DNA of 64,000 nt from Rhodobacter sp. (lineage in GTDB: Bacteria > Pseudomonadota > Alphaproteobacteria > Rhodobacterales > Rhodobacteraceae): contig JACKKE010000004.1 in the NCBI GenBank assembly GCA_020637595.1, positions 236,279-300,278 on the forward strand, in the 5' to 3' direction. Shown piece after piece: positions 51,292 through 59,329 of this stretch. How positions within the stretch are numbered: position 1 is the stretch's first letter; the number at the start of each line of letters is the position of its first letter. The translations under genes and the position numbers were made by a program. The notes below the pieces were generated by a model. The model was not told the DNA's origin and made no database searches. It worked only from the letters and a program-made list of their open reading frames with translations.

Positions 51292-51786
51292 TCAGTTGCG
51301 CCGGTGCAGGCTCAACTCGACATCCGCCGTGCACCGTCTGAGGCCGGCAAAGTTCTGCACCCGAATGCGCAGATCCACGATCTGTGCATCAGCGAAATCG
51401 CCATTACGCGGCGACACCACGGTGCGTTCCATGATACGAAGGATGGGGCGCACCCCCCAGGTCCACTGGGTGCGATGGATCCCCGTTCCGCGCCCGCGCG
51501 TCCGGATCCTGCCGATTTCGAACGGCTCGGTGACATTGAAATGAAAAGCGCCGCCGCCGGTATTGAACAGCGAGACCGTGCTGGGATTGCCGAAGACCTC
51601 GGACGGGCCATAGATGCCCCGCACCGGCCAGGCATGGGTGATGTCCCACCCATATTCTTCGCAGCCGGTGAAACTGTGAACGACGCCGCCACCGCGGAAA
51701 TCGGCCTGTGCGGGGGCTGCGGACAAGACTCCTGCGGCAACGACCGAAAGGGCCGCGGTCAGGCGCTTGATGGTATCTGCAAGCAT
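51292..51786 (-). CDS. Secreted protein, GGG/two-cysteine family, copy C
   Basis: A 164-residue protein with a signal peptide (ALSVVAAGVLSAAPAQA). Mature start DFRGGGVVHSFTGCEEYGW and end RVQNFAGLRRCTADVELSLH carry the family blocks with both cysteines. YGPSEVFGNPS and LRIMERTVVS align with YSPSEEGGNTS and IRERRSA of copy A, and the ribosome sites of the two genes are nearly the same (AAGGAGCACA). Second gene of the D-C pair, 22 bases after D. Function unknown. Confidence 0.75.
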   Translation of the reverse strand: MLADTIKRLTAALSVVAAGVLSAAPAQADFRGGGVVHSFTGCEEYGWDITHAWPVRGIYGPSEVFGNPSTVSLFNTGGGAFHFNVTEPFEIGRIRTRGRGTGIHRTQWTWGVRPILRIMERTVVSPRNGDFADAQIVDLRIRVQNFAGLRRCTADVELSLHRRN

Positions 51787-51808
51787 GACATGTGCTCCTT
51801 TCTGGCGA

Positions 51809-52294
51809 TCAGCTGCGCTGACGAAGGGTGAGACCCATGAGCGCGTTGCACCCGGCGAGCCCGTTGAAATTCTCGACCTGAACATGAAGCCTGGCCCGGA
51901 GATCCGAGAGATCCCCGACGAAATCCGAGGCTCTGCGATCCGCGCGCATCCGCACTTGCGGGTCGGTGAACTGGCGCGGTGTGTGCGACCAGACTTCCCA
52001 GGCCTCGACGTCGACCCAGGACCCCTGGTCCAGGGTCGCGGGAATCCGGTAGGAATGCGTCCCCTCGCCCAATTGCACGACGAGCGTATGGGCTTCGGGG
52101 TCGTTCCCCGGCAACCCCGCGGGCACCAGCCGCGCGGTCACTGTCTGAACGCCGGACCACCCCTGCGCCTCGCATCCCTCAAAGCTGCCGACATAGCCGC
52201 CGCCTTGATAGATCGTAAACGCGGCTGCGGGGGCAGCCGCCATGCACAGGGCGAGGCCGAGCCCCCCGAGTGCGGTTTTCATTGTAAAGTTCAT
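51809..52294 (-). CDS. Secreted protein, GGG/two-cysteine family, copy D
   Basis: A 161-residue protein with a signal peptide (LALCMAAAPAAA). The mature start IYQGGGYVGSFEGCEAQGW and end HVQVENFNGLAGCNALMGLT are the clearest version of the family blocks. TARLVPAGLPGNDPEAHT aligns with ARAQPQGHPGNPENET of copy B. AAAGGAA lies eight bases before ATG 52294; the frame to 52498 is an extension antisense to nothing recognisable and is not used. First gene of its pair. A hairpin overlaps its ribosome site. Confidence 0.75.
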   Translation of the reverse strand: MNFTMKTALGGLGLALCMAAAPAAAFTIYQGGGYVGSFEGCEAQGWSGVQTVTARLVPAGLPGNDPEAHTLVVQLGEGTHSYRIPATLDQGSWVDVEAWEVWSHTPRQFTDPQVRMRADRRASDFVGDLSDLRARLHVQVENFNGLAGCNALMGLTLRQRS

Positions 52295-52305
52295 CGGAAT
52301 GTTCC

Positions 52306-52327
52306 TTTGGCCTAAATCAAGGCCAAA
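52306..52327 (-). promoter_or_regulatory. Leader hairpin overlapping the ribosome site of copy D
   Basis: TTTGGCC (52306-52312) pairs with GGCCAAA (52321-52327), 8-base loop. On the mRNA the 3' arm includes the first bases of the AAAGGAA ribosome site, so folding could limit translation of copy D. A perfect stem of seven pairs is modest; the role is speculative. Confidence 0.35.
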
Positions 52328-52370
52328 ACGGTAACATCCAAAGGGATTCGCCCAAAATGGTTTCTGGTAT

Positions 52371-52892
52371 TCAGCCCATCGCCTGCAGGTCGGCCGCAAC
52401 CAGTTGCTGCCGCGCCCGCATGCTGCCGGCCGTGTCGAGGCTGGCATGCTGCGCAAGGAAGGCCGCCAGATCGTCGCGCGCCCCCTCGAGCAGGGCACGG
52501 GTCATGGCATCGGACTGCCCCTGGGCGATGCGCAGCCGCGCGGCTTCGTGCCGGGCGGTGCCGCGCACGGCCAGCGCCGAAGCCCGAATCGCACCGTCCT
52601 GGGCACCGATCAGGGCATCCGCCGCGGCGATCGCATCGTCATAGCGGTCACCGCGCAGCAGGGCATGGGCGTATTCCAGCTGCAGCCGCGTGGCGCGGGT
52701 GGCGTCCATCTGGGTCATCAGGCTGGAATAGCGCCGGATCGCCAGGTCATAGTTGCCGGTTTCCAGCGCCTGCCGTGCGACCAGATAATCCGACTGCGCA
52801 CCGCCACCGGCCAGCGTCCCCGCCGCCTCGCAGGCCGCCAGGAACAGCACCGCCGCCAGTGTAAAACCCTTTGCCGAACGTCCGATGCGCAT
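52371..52892 (-). CDS. TPR-like lipoprotein beside the type II secretion genes
   Basis: A 173-residue protein with lipobox LAAC at residues 18-21, so an outer-membrane or inner-membrane lipoprotein. The rest is helical with TPR-like pairs (YLVARQALETGNYDLAIRRY, EYAHALLRGDRYDDAIAAAD). It is divergent from gspC with an 81-base gap. A pilotin role (helping GspD reach the outer membrane) is possible because pilotins are small lipoproteins often near gsp genes; TadD-like TPR lipoproteins are an alternative. No sequence mark decides. Confidence 0.7.
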   Translation of the reverse strand: MRIGRSAKGFTLAAVLFLAACEAAGTLAGGGAQSDYLVARQALETGNYDLAIRRYSSLMTQMDATRATRLQLEYAHALLRGDRYDDAIAAADALIGAQDGAIRASALAVRGTARHEAARLRIAQGQSDAMTRALLEGARDDLAAFLAQHASLDTAGSMRARQQLVAADLQAMG

Positions 52893-52973
52893 CGCCCCGC
52901 CTATCCCGTGATTGGTCGTTGAATGTTAGGCCTCGCGCCCGTTATTGTCCACTTAAAGAACCGTCGAGGCAGT

Positions 52974-53645
52974 ATGTCCACAGCCCAGTCCTCCCTTGCG
53001 CGCACGCCGGCGCCGCTGCTCGTCGTCGCGGCCAGCGTCGCGGGATTCGGGCTGGGCCTGCTGGGGCTGGCTGCCACGCAGCCCGGCCCGGCGGCCGCAC
53101 CACTGCCCGAACCGGGAACACGGCACATGGCCCCGGAGGCGGGCACCGGCGAGACCACCCCCGCCGCCCAGGCCCCCTGGGGCGCCCTGTTCGGAATGCC
53201 CGCGCCCGCCCAGGTGGCACCGCCTCCGCAACCGGTGGTCGTGGACGCGCCCGACGACATCCCCGACGATGCCCCCGAATTCGACGAAACCCTCTATGTC
53301 CTGCGTGGCGTGGTGGTCTCTGACGAGGGCGGCTGGGCGCTGCTGGAAACCGAAGGCGGGGTCAGGCTGGTGCGCCCGGGGGATGTCCTGGATGACGGCG
53401 AAGAGGTGCTGGAGATCTTCGATGGCGGCATTGAACTGGGCGTCGACGACGAGGTCTATGTGATCACCTTCGATGACGAGAGCGAGCCGGGCGACCTGAT
53501 CGACATCGACGATGCCGACCCGGCCAGCGACAGGGTTGACGATGGACCCGACCGCGGGCCCGTCGGTGGGCCCGTCGGCAGGCCGGCCCCCGAACCGCGG
53601 GACCGGTCTCCTGGCCGCTTCCTTCTGGGCACGACCGGACAGTGA
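52974..53645 (+). CDS. gspC: Type II secretion system protein GspC
   Basis: A 223-residue inner-membrane protein: short cytoplasmic tail, one membrane span at about 12-34 (PLLVVAASVAGFGLGLLGLA), a Pro-rich linker, and the HR domain at about 103-170 (LYVLRGVVVSDEGGWALLET, then RLVRPGDVLDDGEEVLEI). There is no PDZ domain; instead the C terminus is an acidic and Pro/Gly-rich tail. GspC links the inner-membrane platform to the GspD secretin. First of the plus-strand gspCDEF unit. Confidence 0.85.
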   Translation: MSTAQSSLARTPAPLLVVAASVAGFGLGLLGLAATQPGPAAAPLPEPGTRHMAPEAGTGETTPAAQAPWGALFGMPAPAQVAPPPQPVVVDAPDDIPDDAPEFDETLYVLRGVVVSDEGGWALLETEGGVRLVRPGDVLDDGEEVLEIFDGGIELGVDDEVYVITFDDESEPGDLIDIDDADPASDRVDDGPDRGPVGGPVGRPAPEPRDRSPGRFLLGTTGQ

Positions 53646-53719
53646 TACTTCGGTTTATTCCCCCCGTCCGTTCCGTGTTCCCTGTTGACCTTGCCCCCCA
53701 AAAGACAACAATCGCCGCC

Positions 53720-55642
53720 ATGACTCGCCTTGCAGCCCTCCTGTGTCTCGGCCTTGTCCTTGCCTTCGGGGCCGGGCGGCCTGCGTCCGCGCAAATCCGT
53801 CTGGATCTGCGCGATGTCGAGTTGCGCAGCTATATCGAGCTGGTGTCAGAACAGACCAACCGCAACTTTCTGCTGGATCCCTCTGTCGACGGCACGGTGT
53901 CGATTTTTGCCCCGGTGCCGGTCACCCCGGCGGCGATGTATGAGATCTTTCTCAACGTTCTGGAACTCAACGGCCTGACCATCGTCGAGGGCGAGGGCAT
54001 CGACCGCATCGTGCCGCTGCTCGACGCGCCGAACATGTCGCCGGGGGTCAGCACGGCGCGCCGCGGCGGCGCCTTCGAGACCCGGGTGATCCCGGTTCCG
54101 GCCGGCGATCTGACCGAGGTTCTGGACGTCGTGGAAACCCTGATCGCCCCCGACGCGGTGGTCACGCCGATCCCCTCGGCCGGGCTCTTGGTGCTGTCCG
54201 ATCGGCGCGAGAACATCGCCCGCATCGAATCCCTGATCCGCCGGCTGGGCGAGGCCAGCGACCGTGCCGTCGAGGCGGTGCGCCTGAACCACGCCCGCGC
54301 CGGCGATCTGGCGACGGTCCTGCAATCCGCCGCACCCCCGCCGACCGGCGCCAGCATTGCCGCCGATCCCGGCGCCAACTCGATCGTCGTTTCGGGCCCG
54401 GTGGAATACCGCAACCGGATCCGCGCCGTGATCAACCAGCTGGACACGCCGCAGATCCGCCCGACCTCGCGCGTGGTGCGGCTGGACTATGCCCAGGCCA
54501 CCGAACTGGCCGAGGTCGTGCGCCAGTCGATGGGCGCCGGCGGCGAAGGCGAATCCGCGATCACCGTCGTGGCCGAGCCGCAGTCGAACGCGATCCTCAT
54601 CACCGCCCCCTCGGACCGTGTCGAATCGATCGTGCAGGCCGTGCGCGCCCTCGACGTGCGCCCCTCTCAGGTGCTGATCGAGGCGGTGATCTTTGAAATC
54701 TCGGCCGAGAATTTCAGCGATCTGTCGGTGCAGTTCGGCGGGCTTCTGAACCAGGCGATCGGCGGCGGCACCTCGTTCGCGCTCGACGGCCGGACCAGCC
54801 TGATCACGCTGATCTCCGCGGCGATGGCCGGCACCACGCCGAACCCCGGCAGTGGCGGCTTCTTCGGCGTCAGCGACGGCAATTTCTCGGCGCTGATCTC
54901 GGCCATCGCGCGGGAACGCTCGACGCGGCTCTTGTCGACCCCCGCCGTGCTGACCCTGAACAACCAGGAAGCCGAGATCGTCGTCGCCCAGAACGTGCCG
55001 TTCGTCACCGGCCAGTATTCCACCGTGGGCGACAGCGCGGTGCCGACGCAGCCCTTCCAGACCATCGAGCGTCAGGACGTGGGCCTGACGCTGAACGTGC
55101 GCCCGCAGATCACCGATGGCGGCACCGTGCGGATGTCGATCACGCAGGAGGTGTCGAACCTCACCGGCACCACTGCCGCCGCGGGGGGCGAGGTGACGGC
55201 ACGCCGGCGGCTGTCGACCAATGCGATGGTCGGGGACAGCGAGGTGATCATCCTCGGCGGATTGATCGAGGACAGCTCGAACGCCAGCAACCAGCGGGTG
55301 CCCGGCCTGTCGAACCTGCCGGTTCTGGGGGCGCTGTTCCGCGGCCGCAGCGTCCAGGAGGGCCAGCGCGTGCTGCTGGTCATGCTGCGCCCCCGGGTGG
55401 TCCGCAACGAGCGCGAGGCCACGCGCCTGAGCCGCGAGATCGCCCGCGAATCCGAAACGCTGAGCCGGCAGATCTCGCCGCGCAACAACGATCAGCTCTA
55501 TCCGCAGGTCCGGCGCACGGGCCTTCCCTTTGACGGCATCGACCTGAACCAGCCCTTTGACGAAACCTATGTCGACCGCGCGGTTCGCGACCGGCTGTTC
55601 CCGGCCCTGCCCCCGCGCCTGCAGGTCGACGTGGGCCAATAG
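53720..55642 (+). CDS. gspD: Type II secretion system secretin GspD
   Basis: A 640-residue outer-membrane secretin. Signal peptide MTRLAALLCLGLVLAFGAG. N0 domain from about 26 (LDLRDVELRSYIELVSEQTN), then N1-N3 repeats (VVSGPVEYRNRIRAVINQLD, VLIEAVIFEISAENFSDLSV), and the secretin core with VPFVTGQYSTVGDSAVPT, DVGLTLNVRPQITDGG and GLIEDSSNASNQRVPGLSNL. I prefer ATG 53720 because it gives the signal peptide; GTG 53642 overlapping the gspC stop as GTGA would add 26 residues and is the alternative. It forms the exit channel. Confidence 0.93.
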   Translation: MTRLAALLCLGLVLAFGAGRPASAQIRLDLRDVELRSYIELVSEQTNRNFLLDPSVDGTVSIFAPVPVTPAAMYEIFLNVLELNGLTIVEGEGIDRIVPLLDAPNMSPGVSTARRGGAFETRVIPVPAGDLTEVLDVVETLIAPDAVVTPIPSAGLLVLSDRRENIARIESLIRRLGEASDRAVEAVRLNHARAGDLATVLQSAAPPPTGASIAADPGANSIVVSGPVEYRNRIRAVINQLDTPQIRPTSRVVRLDYAQATELAEVVRQSMGAGGEGESAITVVAEPQSNAILITAPSDRVESIVQAVRALDVRPSQVLIEAVIFEISAENFSDLSVQFGGLLNQAIGGGTSFALDGRTSLITLISAAMAGTTPNPGSGGFFGVSDGNFSALISAIARERSTRLLSTPAVLTLNNQEAEIVVAQNVPFVTGQYSTVGDSAVPTQPFQTIERQDVGLTLNVRPQITDGGTVRMSITQEVSNLTGTTAAAGGEVTARRRLSTNAMVGDSEVIILGGLIEDSSNASNQRVPGLSNLPVLGALFRGRSVQEGQRVLLVMLRPRVVRNEREATRLSREIARESETLSRQISPRNNDQLYPQVRRTGLPFDGIDLNQPFDETYVDRAVRDRLFPALPPRLQVDVGQ

Positions 55643-55645
55643 GCC

Positions 55646-57100
55646 ATGAGCCGCGCGCGCCTGCCCTTTGCCTTTGCCCGTGACAATCAGGTCGCCCTGG
55701 ACGACGGCCGCCTGCTGATCGGCCCCGCCGCCACACCCAACGGCCTGCGCGAGGCCCGGCGCCGGCTGGGCGACACGCTGCACCCCGAACCCGTCGATGA
55801 CGAGGGATTTCAGGCCGCGCTGACGCGGATCTACGACGACGGCGCGGCCTCGGACGGGCCCGAAGTCGCCTTCGACCTCGAGGAAACCGCCCAGACCGGC
55901 ACCGCCCGCGACCTTCTCGAAGACCCCGAGGACGCGCCGGTGATCCGGCTGGTCAACCAGATGCTGCGCCAGGCGGTGCGGGCGCAGGCCTCGGACCTGC
56001 ATCTGGAACCGCATGAAGAGGGGCTGCGCGCCCGGATGCGCGTCGACGGCACGATGCAGTCGATCTTTGACCGGCGCGACGTGCCCGGGCGGCGCGTCGT
56101 CTCGCGGCTCAAGGTGATGGCCGGACTCGACATCGCGGAAACCCGCCTGCCACAGGACGGCCGCATCGCCCTGCGCCTCGGCGGCCGCGCCATCGACGTG
56201 CGCCTGTCCACCCTGCCCGGCCACCACGGCGAACGGGTCGTGATGCGCCTTCTCGACCGCTCGGGCGGATTGATGGCGCTGGACCGGCTGGGCCTGACCG
56301 ACGAAGACGCCGGGACGCTGAACCGGCTGGCCTCGCTGCCCAACGGCATCATCCTGGCCACCGGGCCCACCGGCTCGGGCAAGACAACGACCCTCTATTC
56401 GCTGCTGCGGCTGGCGGATCGCCGGGAACGCAACATCCTGACCGTCGAGGATCCGGTGGAATACGACCTGCCGGGGATCTCGCAGACCCAGGTGAATTCG
56501 GAAATCGGCCTGACCTTTGCCCGCGGGCTGCGCTCGATCCTGCGGCAGGATCCCGATGTGATCCTGGTCGGCGAGATCCGCGACAGCGAAACCGCGCAGG
56601 TCGCCTCGGAAGCGGCGCTGACCGGCCACCTGGTGTTTTCCTCGCTGCACGCCAACACCACGCTGGCCGCCGTGGTGCGGATGCGCGAACTGGGGGTCGA
56701 GGGCTATCTGATCGCTGCCACCCTGCGCGGCGTGGTCGCCCAGCGACTGGTGCGCCGGCTCTGCCCCAGCTGTGCGCGCCGCGACGCCCCCGATGCCGAA
56801 ACCCTCGCCGCCTTTGCCGCGCAGGGGATGCAGGCCCCGGCGCAGATCAGCCACGCCCAGGGCTGCCCGGACTGCGACAACACCGGGTTTTCCGGCCGGA
56901 TCGGCGTGTTCGATATCCTCGAGGTCGACGAGACGCTGAGACATGCGATCGACACCGATGCCTCGGAAGTGCAGCTGCGGGCCGCGGTCGGCGCCCGGCC
57001 CTCGTTGATGGCCAAGGCACTGGCCCGCGTCGCCACCGGCGAGACCTCGATGGGCGAGATCCGCCGCGTGTTCGGGGCGGTCTCGGGTTCGGGCACATGA
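55646..57100 (+). CDS. gspE: Type II secretion system ATPase GspE
   Basis: A 484-residue cytoplasmic hexameric ATPase. A shortened N domain (about 90 residues) precedes the N2 domain (SDLHLEPHEEGLRARMRVDG). Walker A is GPTGSGKTTT near residue 240; Asp box, Walker B region (DPDVILVGEIRD) and His box (GHLVFSSLHANTT) follow. Two CxxC pairs (LCPSCARR, GCPDCDNTG) make the zinc site. It powers pseudopilus growth. It starts 3 bases after gspD and overlaps gspF by ATGA. Confidence 0.95.
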   Translation: MSRARLPFAFARDNQVALDDGRLLIGPAATPNGLREARRRLGDTLHPEPVDDEGFQAALTRIYDDGAASDGPEVAFDLEETAQTGTARDLLEDPEDAPVIRLVNQMLRQAVRAQASDLHLEPHEEGLRARMRVDGTMQSIFDRRDVPGRRVVSRLKVMAGLDIAETRLPQDGRIALRLGGRAIDVRLSTLPGHHGERVVMRLLDRSGGLMALDRLGLTDEDAGTLNRLASLPNGIILATGPTGSGKTTTLYSLLRLADRRERNILTVEDPVEYDLPGISQTQVNSEIGLTFARGLRSILRQDPDVILVGEIRDSETAQVASEAALTGHLVFSSLHANTTLAAVVRMRELGVEGYLIAATLRGVVAQRLVRRLCPSCARRDAPDAETLAAFAAQGMQAPAQISHAQGCPDCDNTGFSGRIGVFDILEVDETLRHAIDTDASEVQLRAAVGARPSLMAKALARVATGETSMGEIRRVFGAVSGSGT

Positions 57101-58308
57101 GAACCTACCGCTACATCGCCTACACCTCCGAGGGCCGCGCCCGCCGGGGCGTGATGGTGGCCGAGGACGAGGCCGACGCCTCGGCCCGGATCGCGGCGCT
57201 GGGGCTGATGCCCAGCACCATCGAAGCCCAGGGCGAGGCCCGTCCGACCCGCACGCGCCGCCGCGAACGCCGCATCGACCGCGACATGCTGTCGGTGTTC
57301 ACCCGGCAGATGGCGGTGCTCCTCGCCGCCGGTCTGACCGCCGAGGCGGCGCTGGAAGCCGTGCAAGGCGCAGGCGGCGCCGCGCGGATCGAACGGCTGG
57401 CCGCCGAAGCGCGCGCCGGCCTGCTGCAGGGCGAACCCCTGGCCAAGTCGCTGGGCCGCGCCGGCGGGGCACTGCCGGCCTGGTATGCAGCGGCGATCCA
57501 GGCCGGCGAGCAGTCGGGCGATCTGGACGCCGTGTTTGAAACCCTCGCCACCTATCTCGAAACCAGCGCCGGAGACCGCGCGGCGATAGCCTCGGCTCTG
57601 GTCTATCCGGCCTTTGTCACGGTGGTCGCGATCACCGTCTGCGCCGTGCTGATGACCACCGTCGCCCCGGAAATCATCGCCATGTTCGAGACTACCGGCC
57701 ACCCGCTGCCACCGCTGACGGTCTGGGTGATGGCGGTGGTCGATGCGGTCCGCGACCACTGGCTGCTGATGCTGTCCGGCGTGGCGGCGGTGGTGCTGGC
57801 GGTGATGACCGTCAACCGCACCCCCCGCCTGCGCGACCGGCGTGACGCCCTGCTGCTGCGGGTGCCGGTGGTCGGGCGGTTCATGCGCATGGCCGCCGCG
57901 GCGCAGTATCTGCGCACGCTGGCGGTGGTCGTCAACAGCCGGCTGCCGATGGTCGATGCGCTGCGCTTTGCCGCCGGGGTGCTGAATGTCACCCGTTTCC
58001 GCGCCGCAGCCGAAGAGGCGGGCGAGGCGCTGCGCCGGGGTGAGAGCATCACCGCCGCGCTGGCCCGCCTGCCCTTCCTGCCGCCGGTGTCGCGCCAACT
58101 GGTGCAGGCCGGCGAGGCCTCGGCCCGGCTGGGGCCGATGACCGACCGCGCGGCGGTGCTGGCCGAAGGCTGGCTGCGCACCGAACGCAAGCGCCTGACG
58201 GTGATCATCGAACCGGCGTCGATGGTGATCGTCGGCGGGGTGGTGCTGGTGATCGTGCTGGCGATCCTGCTGCCGGTGTTCGACATGCAGTCGCTGGTCG
58301 CGCCCTAG
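57097..58308 (+). CDS. gspF: Type II secretion system inner-membrane platform protein GspF
   Basis: A 403-residue polytopic protein with two repeated GspF domains: one at about 65-190 (FTRQMAVLLAAGLTAEAALE) and one at about 265-390 (YLRTLAVVVNSRLPMVDALR), three membrane spans. It works with GspE, L and M in pseudopilus assembly. Its TAG stop overlaps that of gspN on the other strand through a CTAG shared by both. Confidence 0.95.
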   Translation: MRTYRYIAYTSEGRARRGVMVAEDEADASARIAALGLMPSTIEAQGEARPTRTRRRERRIDRDMLSVFTRQMAVLLAAGLTAEAALEAVQGAGGAARIERLAAEARAGLLQGEPLAKSLGRAGGALPAWYAAAIQAGEQSGDLDAVFETLATYLETSAGDRAAIASALVYPAFVTVVAITVCAVLMTTVAPEIIAMFETTGHPLPPLTVWVMAVVDAVRDHWLLMLSGVAAVVLAVMTVNRTPRLRDRRDALLLRVPVVGRFMRMAAAAQYLRTLAVVVNSRLPMVDALRFAAGVLNVTRFRAAAEEAGEALRRGESITAALARLPFLPPVSRQLVQAGEASARLGPMTDRAAVLAEGWLRTERKRLTVIIEPASMVIVGGVVLVIVLAILLPVFDMQSLVAP

Positions 58309-58817
58309 CGGGCGGTGACGCTCCAGCCATCCGGCCCGGCGATCAGGCTGACCGGCCCGTCAAACCGGCCCTCCGCGGTGGTCAGACCCCGCGCCTGCCC
58401 GTCGATCCGCCCGGCCTGCAACGCGCCGTCCGGCAGCGCCAGCGTCACGCTGCCGCCCTCGATCGCGACCAACCCGCCCAGGGCCTCTGCCAGTGCCGAT
58501 GCGTCGAGGAGGCCCGACAGCCCCACGACCCGCAGCGTCGCCGGCGTCAGTCGCCCGGTTCCCTGAACCTGCCAGTCCGACCCGCCCAGCGTCACCCGCC
58601 AGCGCGGCCCCGACAGATTAACACCCGTCAACTGCCAGCGCAGCACACCCCCGCGCACGGCCATATCCCCGTTGGCCAAACCGGCATCGCCCGAGATCGC
58701 CCCCGCCCAGCCCGATGTGCCGAACCCGACCGCCCGCAGATGGTCCATGCGGCCACCGACCGCCACCGCCGCCAGCAAGCCCAGCCCCAGCCCGAGGATC
58801 AGCACCAGCACCCGCAT
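58305..58817 (-). CDS. gspN: Type II secretion system protein GspN
   Basis: A 170-residue protein, short for GspN (about 250 in some species), with an N-terminal anchor (VLVLILGLGLGLLAAVAVGG) and a mostly beta periplasmic part (GTSGWAGAISGDAGLANGDM, then LRVVGLSGLLDASALAEALG). Position after gspM and general build support GspN; residue identity is weak. Role in the machine is accessory. Start ATG 58817 overlaps the gspM stop by one base. Confidence 0.7.
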   Translation of the reverse strand: MRVLVLILGLGLGLLAAVAVGGRMDHLRAVGFGTSGWAGAISGDAGLANGDMAVRGGVLRWQLTGVNLSGPRWRVTLGGSDWQVQGTGRLTPATLRVVGLSGLLDASALAEALGGLVAIEGGSVTLALPDGALQAGRIDGQARGLTTAEGRFDGPVSLIAGPDGWSVTAR

Positions 58818-59329
58818 CACAGACCGCCCTCCTGCGGATCGAGGCGCAGTTCGGCATCGACAACCCCGGGGCCGGTGCCGCGCACCAGCCGCAGCGCCGA
58901 CAGGCGATAGCCGGCTTCGGCCTCGATCCCGTCGATCCAGGCCATCAGATCCCCGAACCCGACCGTGTCGAGGGCCAGCGTCACGCTGCCACCCTGCACA
59001 TTGGTCAGCACACCGACCTGATCGCGCAGCCCGGCGTCGATCAGCCGCGCTTCGATCCCGCCCAGCCCGACCGGAGCCACCGCAGCGGCGGGCGCGGCGA
59101 CCGTGCCCGGCACCGGCAGGGCGGCGATGTCGTCCTGCCGGGCCAGATACCAGGCCCGGGTCGCCTGCGCCTCGGCCAGGGCGGACCGGGCCTGGGCGCG
59201 CTGCTCCATCAGCGGCACAACCGCCAGGAACCACAGCGCCAGCGGCACCACCAGGATCGCCAGCGCGGCGATCAGCAGGCGCTCGCGCGGGCTGCGGGCG
59301 GCCAGGTTGCGGGCCAGTGCGGCAATCAT
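58817..59329 (-). CDS. gspM: Type II secretion system protein GspM
   Basis: A 170-residue inner-membrane protein: short basic tail (AARSPRERLL), one span (IAALAILVVPLALWFLAVVP), a coiled segment and a ferredoxin-like periplasmic domain (GFGDLMAWIDGIEAEAGYRL). It supports GspL and GspE. ATG 59329 overlaps the gspL stop as ATGA. Confidence 0.85.
   Translation of the reverse strand: MIAALARNLAARSPRERLLIAALAILVVPLALWFLAVVPLMEQRAQARSALAEAQATRAWYLARQDDIAALPVPGTVAAPAAAVAPVGLGGIEARLIDAGLRDQVGVLTNVQGGSVTLALDTVGFGDLMAWIDGIEAEAGYRLSALRLVRGTGPGVVDAELRLDPQEGGL

Noticed and set aside
53846..56944. 1032-residue frame antisense to gspD and gspE
   Set aside because: Same reason: both plus-strand genes are complete and well marked by motifs.
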